A DNA stretch of 64,000 nucleotides from an uncultured Roseovarius sp. (GTDB taxonomy: Bacteria; Pseudomonadota; Alphaproteobacteria; Rhodobacterales; Rhodobacteraceae): positions 1 through 64,000 of the forward strand of contig NZ_CAJXNN010000012.1 of assembly GCF_913057115.1 (NCBI RefSeq), given 5' to 3'. The notes beneath the pieces were generated by a model, which was not told where the DNA came from, searched no databases, and worked only from the letters and a program-made list of their open reading frames with translations. Made by a program: the position numbers and the translations under genes. Shown piece by piece: positions 20,067-27,206 of this stretch. How positions within the stretch are numbered: position 1 is the first letter of the stretch; each line of letters starts with the position of its first letter.

Positions 20067-21485
20067 ATGCAACGCAAGCCGCCCTACAGTGACGACCCCT
20101 TTGCAATACCCGCAGATACTCTTGGCCTGTCGGCGGATGAAATGCGGCGCCTTGGGCATAAGGTGGTGGATATGGTGGTGGATCGGTTCGAACGGCGCAA
20201 TGCCGAGCCGGTGATAACCACCGGGGATGCCGATACACTCGCGCAAAAACTTGGCGGCGCGCTCCCGAAAGAGCCAATGAGCCCTGACGCCTCGCTCGAC
20301 CTGATGGCCGAGGTCGCCCTCACCCACATGCAGCATGGTGACCATCCACGCTATTTTGCCCGCGTGCCGGGGCCGGCATCCTTCGCTGCGATCCTAGGCG
20401 ATTGGATGGGAACGGGTTTCAATACGATTTGCGCCAGTTGGGGCGGCGGGTCTGGCCCAGCCATCATTGAAAACACCGTCATTTCCTGGGTGGCGGAAAT
20501 GTTGGGCCTGCCCGGCCATACCGAAGGTGTCCTGCTGTCCGGGGGGTCGCTGGCCAACTTCACGGGCTTCAGCGTTGCGCGCTCGGAAATCGGGCGCGGT
20601 GTGGCGTATTTGACGGACCAGACGCATGCCTCACTGCCTCGCAATCTCCGGCAAATGGGCTTGAGCGATGAGGACATCCGCATTCTGCCGTCAGACGGTG
20701 ACCTGCGAATGTGCCCCGAAACCCTGAGCATGGCCATCAAGGCCGACATCACTCAAGGTCGTCGCCCCATGATGACCGTGGCAACCGCAGGAACGACAAA
20801 CACCGGGGCGGCCGACCCAATGCAAGCCATTGCAGACATCTGTGACAGGCACGGTATGTGGTTGCATGTCGATGGAGCCTATGGCGCACCTGCAGCCATT
20901 ACCGATGCTGGTCGCAATGTTCTGAAAGGATTGGAGCGCGCCGATTCGATCGTATTGGATCCGCACAAATGGTTCTTCCAGCCCTATGATTTGGGCATGT
21001 GCTTCGTCACCCGCCCCGGAGCACTGGATCGGTGTTTTTCCATGAACCCCGAATACCTGAAAGATGTGCAATCAGAAAACGCCGTGAACTACGGCAACAG
21101 ATCGTTGGAATTGACGCGCCGGTCGCGCGCCCTCAAACTTTGGATGTCCTTGCGGACGTATGGCGCCCCCGCCTTCATCGAAGCGGTGCAGAACGGCATG
21201 GACCTGGCCGAAGAGGCCGAACGACAGTTAAGGGCCGATCCGGACACATGGAAGGTGATGACACCTGCGCAACTTGGGATCATTTGCTTTGCCCTGAAAG
21301 GTGCCGATGCCGCCGAACACAGCAAACGCGCCGACCGGTTATCGCAAAGCGGCTTTGCCACGGTGTCCACGACGACGCTTCAAGGCCGTAGTGCGCTGCG
21401 GCTTTGCACGATCAACCCGCTTACGACGCGCGAGGACATCAGCCGCACTTTGGCACTGTTGGCGGAACCGCTTACCGAAAAGTAG
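20067..21485 (+). CDS. PLP-dependent group II amino acid decarboxylase
   Basis: 472 residues from the ATG at 20067, which has GGAG 5-6 bases upstream; the frame stays open further 5' inside the deacetylase gene. Fold-type I signatures are present: a VLLSGGSLANFTGF phosphate-cup region, HVDGAYGAPA (Asp contacting the pyridine nitrogen) and LDPHKWFFQPYD carrying the PLP lysine. This is the aromatic-amino-acid/glutamate/diaminobutyrate decarboxylase family. The sequence alone does not fix the substrate. It acts in the cytoplasm and lies directly after the deacetylase gene. Confidence 0.88.
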   Translation: MQRKPPYSDDPFAIPADTLGLSADEMRRLGHKVVDMVVDRFERRNAEPVITTGDADTLAQKLGGALPKEPMSPDASLDLMAEVALTHMQHGDHPRYFARVPGPASFAAILGDWMGTGFNTICASWGGGSGPAIIENTVISWVAEMLGLPGHTEGVLLSGGSLANFTGFSVARSEIGRGVAYLTDQTHASLPRNLRQMGLSDEDIRILPSDGDLRMCPETLSMAIKADITQGRRPMMTVATAGTTNTGAADPMQAIADICDRHGMWLHVDGAYGAPAAITDAGRNVLKGLERADSIVLDPHKWFFQPYDLGMCFVTRPGALDRCFSMNPEYLKDVQSENAVNYGNRSLELTRRSRALKLWMSLRTYGAPAFIEAVQNGMDLAEEAERQLRADPDTWKVMTPAQLGIICFALKGADAAEHSKRADRLSQSGFATVSTTTLQGRSALRLCTINPLTTREDISRTLALLAEPLTEK

Positions 21486-21500
21486 CTGCTTTGAACGTGG

Positions 21501-21573
21501 TGCCCCCAGAGAGACTCGAACTCCCGACCTACTGATTACAAATCAGTTGCTCTACCAGCTGAGCTATAGGGGC
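21501..21573 (-). tRNA. tRNA-Thr (anticodon TGT)
   Basis: On the minus strand this 73-base stretch folds as a full cloverleaf. The acceptor arms are GCCCCTA and TGGGGGC with discriminator A; there is a D-arm with GCTCAGCTGGTAGAGC, an anticodon stem ACTGA/TCAGT enclosing the loop TTTGTAA (anticodon TGT), and a T-arm GGGAG-TTCGAGT-CTCTC. TGT reads ACA threonine codons. CCA is not encoded. The gene lies between the decarboxylase end and the sulfotransferase-like gene. Confidence 0.97.
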
Positions 21574-21702
21574 ACGGCGTCGTGGATACGCAGAACGCGC
21601 ACGGTATGCAAGACGGAATCGCGCATTCTTAAAAGCGGTTTAACTGCCTGAGAAAGCCATTATATTGGCGCTGTTTCTCAGTAGATACAGAACGGATTAC
21701 GA

Positions 21703-22578
21703 ATGCAGGTCGTTATTCATGCGGGTGCGCATATGACCGACGAGGACAGGCTGGTAAAATGTCTGGCCTCAAACCGGGAACTGCTGGCCGAACGCGGCAC
21801 GCATGTGCCAAGCCCCACGAGGTATCGCAAGCTCTTGCGCGACATGCTGCATGCTGCGGCTGACACTGGTTTGTCTTCGGAAGCGCGCGAGGTTGCCCAT
21901 GACGCCATCGTTGAAGACGAGACTGCTGACCGTATCATATTGTCGAACCACGGTTTCTTCGGAACGCCGCGCATGGCGGCGTCTGGGGGGGTGCTCTATT
22001 CAGCGGCAGATGCCCGCATGGCTGCCTTCCATCAAATCTTCGCGGGAGATCAGATCGAGTTGTTTCTCGCAATTCGCAATCCGGCAGCATTTCTACCGGC
22101 AATGTTCAAAAGTGCGCCACAGGGCACCATGGATGATTACCTGAACGGAGCCGCACCAACGACAGTTCGCTGGTCAGAGTTGATTGGACGATTACGGCAT
22201 GCTTTTCCAGAACTTCCGATCACGGTCTGGTGCAATGAGGATACACCGCTTATTTGGGGGCAAATCATCCGAGAGATCGCATGGCTCGATCCCAACACGG
22301 AATTCAAAGGCGAGTTTTCGCTCTTGTACGAGATCATGAGCAAACCGGGGGTGTCGCGTTTCCGTAGCTACATGAACGCGCACCCCGGCATGACCGAAGC
22401 ACAGAAACGCCGCGTCATCGTCGCGTTTCTGGACAAGTTTGCAGAGGAAACGGCAATTGAAGAGGAGCTTGACGTCTCCGGGTGGACCGAAGACCTCATC
22501 GACCGTTTGACCGAAGGCTACGACGAGGACCTGTACGAGATCGAGAGAATCCCCGGGATCAACATGATCTCACCGTAG
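21703..22578 (+). CDS. Sulfotransferase-like protein with eroded P-loop
   Basis: 291 residues. The N-terminus (VIHAGAHMTDEDRLVKCLA, then NRELLAERGTHVPSP) lines up with the start of P-loop sulfotransferase-like proteins, whose usual loop is GxHKTGTTxLQ. Here Lys and the TGTT run are replaced. A middle segment with LFLAIRNPAAFLPAMF matches the 3'-phosphate-binding R-N-P element, and VTVWCNEDTPLIWGQI follows. The acidic C-terminus is conserved-looking. I infer a family relative that may no longer use PAPS. The assignment is from remembered motifs. It is a single gene downstream of tRNA-Thr on the opposite strand. Confidence 0.6.
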   Translation: MQVVIHAGAHMTDEDRLVKCLASNRELLAERGTHVPSPTRYRKLLRDMLHAAADTGLSSEAREVAHDAIVEDETADRIILSNHGFFGTPRMAASGGVLYSAADARMAAFHQIFAGDQIELFLAIRNPAAFLPAMFKSAPQGTMDDYLNGAAPTTVRWSELIGRLRHAFPELPITVWCNEDTPLIWGQIIREIAWLDPNTEFKGEFSLLYEIMSKPGVSRFRSYMNAHPGMTEAQKRRVIVAFLDKFAEETAIEEELDVSGWTEDLIDRLTEGYDEDLYEIERIPGINMISP

Positions 22579-22588
22579 GCTTCTCACC

Positions 22589-22849
22589 TTAACTCATGCC
22601 CAAGGCTTCCTTGTACATCTCCAGAACGGCTTCTTCTTCGGCGATATCGTCCTTGTCCCGTTTGCGCAGTGCGATCACCTTGCGCATTACCTTCGTATCG
22701 TAGCCGCGCGACTTTGCTTCGGCCATGATTTCTTTTTGTTGGTCGGCGATGTCTTTCTTTTCCGCTTCAAGGCGCTCGAAACGCTCAATGAACTGGCGAA
22801 GTTCATCGGCAGTCACGCGATAACTGGCATCGGGGTTCAGGTCATTCAT
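22589..22849 (-). CDS. gapR: GapR family DNA-binding protein (DUF2312)
   Basis: 86 residues from the ATG at 22849 (GAGG about 9 bases upstream); an ATG at 22861 is in frame but less likely. The sequence follows Caulobacter GapR closely: an N-terminal coiled coil with RVTADELRQFIERFERLEAE, the AEAKSRGYDTKVMRKVIALR core, and a short C-terminal helix (AVLEMYKEALG). GapR is a nucleoid protein that clamps overtwisted, AT-rich DNA ahead of replication and transcription machinery and stimulates topoisomerases. It converges with the preceding gene (10-base gap). Confidence 0.88.
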   Translation of the reverse strand: MNDLNPDASYRVTADELRQFIERFERLEAEKKDIADQQKEIMAEAKSRGYDTKVMRKVIALRKRDKDDIAEEEAVLEMYKEALGMS

Positions 22850-22990
22850 GGCACGCCTCATGATTTGCGGTGGGTCTTCTGCCTACCTGTCCTGCCCGGG
22901 TGCTGCAAGCTGCAACTTCGCCCGATGGCTTGCGGTCGCTCGTTTCATGAGCTAGTCGATTTTGCGCAGGCAGGACTTGGAGGGGCGTGT

Positions 22991-23206
22991 ATGGAAATTC
23001 TTGTTTGGGCTGGTGCCCTGGTGTCCTTGCTTGGCCTTGTCGGCCTGATCTGGTGCATCTTCAAGGTCTGGAAAGCCCGGACGTCGGGTTTGAGTGAAGA
23101 TGCGCTGCGAGAGGCCGTCAGAAAGGTGGTTCCCCTCAACACCGGCGCGCTATTCATATCCGTTCTTGGCCTGATGATGGTGATTGTCGGCATCATGTTG
23201 GGTTAG
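22991..23206 (+). CDS. Small two-helix membrane protein
   Basis: 71 residues starting at the ATG at 22991, with GGAGG about 10 bases upstream. Two hydrophobic helices (VWAGALVSLLGLVGLIWCIF and ALFISVLGLMMVIVGIMLG) flank a charged middle (KARTSGLSEDALREAVRKVV). I know this layout from conserved Rhodobacterales proteins of unknown function. Its 3' end overlaps the end of the FadJ-like gene on the other strand by four bases. It is divergent from gapR. Confidence 0.75.
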   Translation: MEILVWAGALVSLLGLVGLIWCIFKVWKARTSGLSEDALREAVRKVVPLNTGALFISVLGLMMVIVGIMLG

Positions 23207-25272
23207 GACGTGTGTTCACCGACACGCCCGAAAAACCCTTCGCCATTCTTCACCATTTCCAGGATTTTCGCGTGGGGAGTCCAAAGCATCGGGTCGAGCG
23301 CTTCAAGGTTTTGCATGGCCTGAAAAAGCGAGAACACCCCGCGAAAATCCGCTTGAAGCAATGGGCCACCCAAGCGCCGATCGAAGCCCATGCCCTTGAC
23401 CGCGACAACATCAAGGTCAGCCGCTCTCAAAACAGTTTTGTTTTCGATCAACCGCACCGCCTCATTGACGAATGCAGCGTGCAAAGCCCGCTCAACATCA
23501 GCTCCATCGGGCAAGGGCCCCTGCCCGTCTTGTCGCCAAGCCGCCAGCCACTCTGACAGGGTGGGGTCTGACTGCGGCGATCCATTTTCGTAAAGGTATA
23601 TACCTTTGCCGACAGCGCGCCCCTTTGCGCCTGCCGCAATACGGGCAGAAAGTATTGCCAACTCCTTGGGTGCTCTTTGCCCACGCGCCTTGGAAAGGCT
23701 TTCATGGCGGCTCAGCACTTGCGGCAACCCTAGAATGTCAGCGGTTTCAAAAGGCCCATTACGAAATCCAAGGTCGTGTGCCGCCTTGTCAACTCTGTCC
23801 GGTTCATAGCCCGCACGACAAAGCGCCAAGGCCGCGCCGAACAAAGCAAAAAACAGGTTACCGCTTAACAAGCCTGGGACAAGCCCGCTGCGGACCGTGG
23901 TGCGCCCCGCCGCAGACATACTTCGGGTAACCGTTGCAATGGCATCTGGTCTGGTTGCTCCTGGCACGGCGAGCTCAACCAGGTGGGTGCTATGCGCCGG
24001 ACGGCTGTGCTTGAGAACCACATGCATCTCGGCTGCCTGAACAGTGCTGATACGCTTGGGATCAGGCGTTTCTCCTTGCAAGCTGGCCCAAACGGCACCG
24101 GGCCGCAGCGCCAGAGCGTCATCCGGCAACGGAACCGCGCCATCATCCAGAACAAGGTCGGCCTGCATTAATGCACTTGCAAGATCAGCACTCTTCAAGC
24201 GTGACAAGCGCTGTTCTTTTACAGTTGCTTGAAGGCGTTGACGCTTCACCGCTGCGTCATAGATCGCGGCGACCCGGTCCATGATCGCCTTGGCCTGTGC
24301 ATCGGCCCCGGTGACGAGGGCGACCTCATGGCCTGCGTCCAAGCCTAGGATGGCCAACTCGACCATCAATGCGCCTTGACCCAACAACGCTATGTGATGG
24401 ACGGGCCGCGCCTGCCCTTGGGCGATTTCAGGCATCACACCAGCCCGACGCTCTGACGCGAAGGCATGGCGTGAAGCGCGAGCGGCCTGGGACTTGATGC
24501 GATCATCGAACAAGGCACGTTCAAAAATGATCCCTTGGTCAAAGGGCAAAAGAAGTGCAGCCTCGACACATTTCACGATATCGCGTTCAGCGCTGTCCAA
24601 AGCAGCGATCCGCGCCGCTACCGCTTGCACGGCCTGCTGGTAGCCTTCGGGGTCGGTCAAGCCCGGGTCGCGGTCTCGTGTCCGTTTCCACGTCCCGGAT
24701 GTGGCCATGTCTTTGGCAAGCGCCTTGGCCTCATCGAGAGGGTCCCCATCAACCAGTCGCTCGAAAACTCGGCGCAAACGCGCGTCTTTTGCCTCCGTGG
24801 CGCGCCCCGCGAGCAAAAACTCCAAAGCCACTTGCGCGCCTGTCAACCGAGGTAAGCGTTGCGTGCCCCCTGCCCCCGGGATCAAGCCCAGAGTGACTTC
24901 GGGCAAAGCAACACGAGCTGAACGGTCGGCGACGCGCGCATGTGCGGCCAATGCCAATTCGAACCCGGCACCCAAAGCAGATCCGTGCAAAGCGGCCACC
25001 ACTGGCTTGGGCGCGTCTTCTATCATTTTGCAAAGGTCACCGACCCTAGGCGCCTCCAAAGGTCGCTCGTATTCGGTGATATCGACGCCGGAGGAAAACC
25101 CCTGCCCAGCGCCCTTGAGGACGATGGCTCTTACGGCGGGGTCGGCAAAGGCCGCTGTCAGGCGGGATGCAAGCTCTTTGCGTAAAGACGGCGCAAGCGC
25201 GTTGGCCACGGGCCGGTTGAGTTCCAGCACCGCTATGCCGTCGTCCCGCTCTTCGTTTACCTCTGAAACCAC
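23203..25272 (-). CDS. FadJ-like multifunctional beta-oxidation protein with degenerate dehydrogenase half
   Basis: 689 residues, GTG start. The N-terminal enoyl-CoA hydratase/isomerase domain looks intact: oxyanion loop HGSALGAGFELALA with Glu105 and PEVTLGLIPGAGGTQRLPR with Glu125. The 3-hydroxyacyl-CoA dehydrogenase half is present in length but eroded. The NAD loop reads GQGALM (298-303) instead of GxGxxG, and the acidic residue after strand 2 is Thr. The usual L-H-F-F-N/S-P motif reads LKHSRP (420-425), so the catalytic His position is Lys421 with His422 shifted. Either it is a hydratase with a vestigial dehydrogenase or the second domain has another role. Fatty-acid or side-chain degradation in the cytoplasm is likely. 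Confidence 0.85.
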   Translation of the reverse strand: MVSEVNEERDDGIAVLELNRPVANALAPSLRKELASRLTAAFADPAVRAIVLKGAGQGFSSGVDITEYERPLEAPRVGDLCKMIEDAPKPVVAALHGSALGAGFELALAAHARVADRSARVALPEVTLGLIPGAGGTQRLPRLTGAQVALEFLLAGRATEAKDARLRRVFERLVDGDPLDEAKALAKDMATSGTWKRTRDRDPGLTDPEGYQQAVQAVAARIAALDSAERDIVKCVEAALLLPFDQGIIFERALFDDRIKSQAARASRHAFASERRAGVMPEIAQGQARPVHHIALLGQGALMVELAILGLDAGHEVALVTGADAQAKAIMDRVAAIYDAAVKRQRLQATVKEQRLSRLKSADLASALMQADLVLDDGAVPLPDDALALRPGAVWASLQGETPDPKRISTVQAAEMHVVLKHSRPAHSTHLVELAVPGATRPDAIATVTRSMSAAGRTTVRSGLVPGLLSGNLFFALFGAALALCRAGYEPDRVDKAAHDLGFRNGPFETADILGLPQVLSRHESLSKARGQRAPKELAILSARIAAGAKGRAVGKGIYLYENGSPQSDPTLSEWLAAWRQDGQGPLPDGADVERALHAAFVNEAVRLIENKTVLRAADLDVVAVKGMGFDRRLGGPLLQADFRGVFSLFQAMQNLEALDPMLWTPHAKILEMVKNGEGFFGRVGEHTS

Positions 25273-25362
25273 ACTGCCCCCATCTTAGACGACTTGTCTC
25301 AAGGGCAATTAGTACGAAGTATGGCCCATCGCGCAAGGCTTTGCGCGAGGCCACGCGCAGGT

Positions 25363-25572
25363 TCAGACCGGCATGTTGTCGAACTGCGCTTCGATTTTCT
25401 CGTTCACCAGTTCCTCATGGAGGCATTTCACTCGGGCGGGTACAATCTCGCCGCCCGCCTCCACATCGTCGATCATTCGAGAAAGGCGCGGCTCAAAAGC
25501 CGGGCGATCTTTCGCATCGGCGGCTTCGATTTCTTCTACAAGCTGCGCAAGCGCTTTGAGTGACTGTGACAT
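25363..25572 (-). CDS. Small helical protein of unknown function
   Basis: 69 residues from the ATG at 25572, preceded by an AGGGAGAGAGGA ribosome site; upstream in-frame starts to 25746 run into the zinc-finger gene and are less likely. The sequence is charged and helical (LKALAQLVEEIEAADAKDR, then LHEELVNEKIEAQFDNMPV) and has no membrane segment. I do not recognise a family. It lies 85 bases downstream of the DksA-like gene on the same strand and may share its transcript. Confidence 0.6.
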   Translation of the reverse strand: MSQSLKALAQLVEEIEAADAKDRPAFEPRLSRMIDDVEAGGEIVPARVKCLHEELVNEKIEAQFDNMPV

Positions 25573-25657
25573 TCCTCTCTCCCTAGACATCTTCCCTTGA
25601 CCGCAACCAAGAACCCGAACACACAAGACGAAATCCGTCGCAGCCTCGGATTGGCAG

Positions 25658-25981
25658 TCAAAGCGCAGCGGCACAATTGCGACACAGTGGCGTGTCTGGC
25701 AGAGTCTCCAGTCGTTCGTGTGAAATCTCTTCACCACACTGAACACATTGCCCGAATGACCCGTCTCTAACTCGTTTAAGCGCTGCGCGAATCCGCGCTA
25801 TTTCGTCCAGTCCACTTTGCCCAAGTTGCTCAAGAACTTCATCCCCTTCGCGTTCAACCGCGCTATCTTCCCAATCTTTCGAGTGTGGCTCATCCAATTC
25901 TGCCTCAATTTCATGCAAACGGCTGTCCAATTCCGCCAAACGTGACATCAGAATCTTCCGGAAATCCTCGGGCGTTTTCAT
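25658..25981 (-). CDS. TraR/DksA family zinc finger protein
   Basis: 107 residues from the ATG at 25981 (AGGAGG six bases upstream). An N-terminal coiled coil (FRKILMSRLAELDSRLHEIE) carries the acidic tip expected of DksA relatives (DEPHSKDWEDSAVE), followed by a C-terminal four-cysteine zinc finger (CVQCGEEISHERLETLPDTPLC type, CxxC...CxxC). DksA-type proteins enter the secondary channel of RNA polymerase and alter promoter response. This is a short relative; it probably tunes transcription, but its targets are unknown. Confidence 0.87.
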   Translation of the reverse strand: MKTPEDFRKILMSRLAELDSRLHEIEAELDEPHSKDWEDSAVEREGDEVLEQLGQSGLDEIARIRAALKRVRDGSFGQCVQCGEEISHERLETLPDTPLCRNCAAAL

Positions 25982-26078
25982 TAGCATCCTCCTGACCTGC
26001 AATAACCTTGCATGGGCAAAAAGCGCGCGCTTTGACCCATATCAACCTGCTTTCGGACAGGGTTTGGCCTTGACTCGA

Positions 26079-27122
26079 TCAGGTCAGTTCTGCCTCGGTA
26101 TCGACACCTTGATCGGGCGCTAAGATGTCGTTGGCAACCGCAGGACTTGCAAACCCATCATCCTTGGTCACTACCATTTTGATGTCCTGACTTTGCCCCA
26201 GTTTGTCAGATTGACCCTCTGCCGCGTCGGCCTCATTTGGTAGCGGCCCGTGACGACCCGAGACCAGACGCGCAGCCCGAAATCCATTGACTTGCCCCAG
26301 AACGACTTGGGCCACGACATGCCCACCCGTAGCCGTCAATTGCGTGTCTTTCAACGCCGACGGTGAAATTGGAAACCGCATACCGACTTGCAGCTTGCAA
26401 GCATGCTTCAAAGGCATTTCCAGCCGAGCAAGCACAGCATTCAGCGTCACCGGGGCATTCCTTATAACCTCGCCCAGATCGGCGGCATCCCGCCTGTGGG
26501 ATTTCGCCGCCTTTTCACTTTGATCCGTCGCCAGTTCCGGAACAATGGGCAGTATGATCGTCAGCACACCATTCTTTGCCCCCTCCGCCAAGTCTACTGA
26601 CAAGCGAAGAACATCGTACTCGGGCGCGTCGAGCGAAAGGCTGAGTGCGCGGGCATCTTCAACACGATCGCCAAAACGAAAACACCCTGTGAGCTCCGAT
26701 CGCGCCTTATCTGCCAACTGCCGTTGAACCGCTTCGAATAGCCGGTCAATGAATGGCGCACATATGGCTGCATCCGTTGGCGTGACCGGTCTAGGTTCAG
26801 CATGTCCCTCGCGAACCTTTCCGGTTGTCTGAACTTCGATCATCGCGGCAAGAAATTGGGCGTCCAGCAACAGCCCTCCGCGCAGGTGTTCAGGACCATC
26901 CAACACCACCAGCAATCCGTCATCCTCGACATTCGCCTGCAAGGTAGTCTGAGTGATCCGGTTTTGTTCAACCGTGTTCACCACGAGTGGCAAGTCGTAG
27001 TATTCGTCGGCGACACGTGCCAAGCCCAGACGCAATGCCTTGGACGTCGACATGCCGCGCGCGTCAAATTCTTCACGTGCGACCTGCGCCTTGCGATGTA
27101 TGACCGATTGATTGCCTTGCAT
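26079..27122 (-). CDS. Orphan FliM/FliN-family protein with SpoA domain
   Basis: 347 residues. The C-terminal part (VTLNAVLARLEMPLKHACKL, then VGMRFPI and the closing strands up to VNGFRAARLVSG, about 225-295) is a SpoA/FliMN-C domain. The N-terminal part resembles the FliM middle domain (LRLGLARVADEYYDLPLVV). A tail of about 50 acidic residues follows. In motors FliM/FliN form the C-ring switch, but no other flagellar gene is present here. It lies 85 bases downstream of the sensor kinase on the same strand. It could be a true switch protein encoded away from the flagellar cluster, or a divergent paralogue with another role. Confidence 0.75.
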   Translation of the reverse strand: MQGNQSVIHRKAQVAREEFDARGMSTSKALRLGLARVADEYYDLPLVVNTVEQNRITQTTLQANVEDDGLLVVLDGPEHLRGGLLLDAQFLAAMIEVQTTGKVREGHAEPRPVTPTDAAICAPFIDRLFEAVQRQLADKARSELTGCFRFGDRVEDARALSLSLDAPEYDVLRLSVDLAEGAKNGVLTIILPIVPELATDQSEKAAKSHRRDAADLGEVIRNAPVTLNAVLARLEMPLKHACKLQVGMRFPISPSALKDTQLTATGGHVVAQVVLGQVNGFRAARLVSGRHGPLPNEADAAEGQSDKLGQSQDIKMVVTKDDGFASPAVANDILAPDQGVDTEAELT

Positions 27123-27206
27123 ACTGACGTGTCTGCCACTGCCCTTGCGCCCTACAATCCCGAGGATAAGGGCAGTTTGGTTACCAAGACATTACTTCAC
27201 CCCGGA

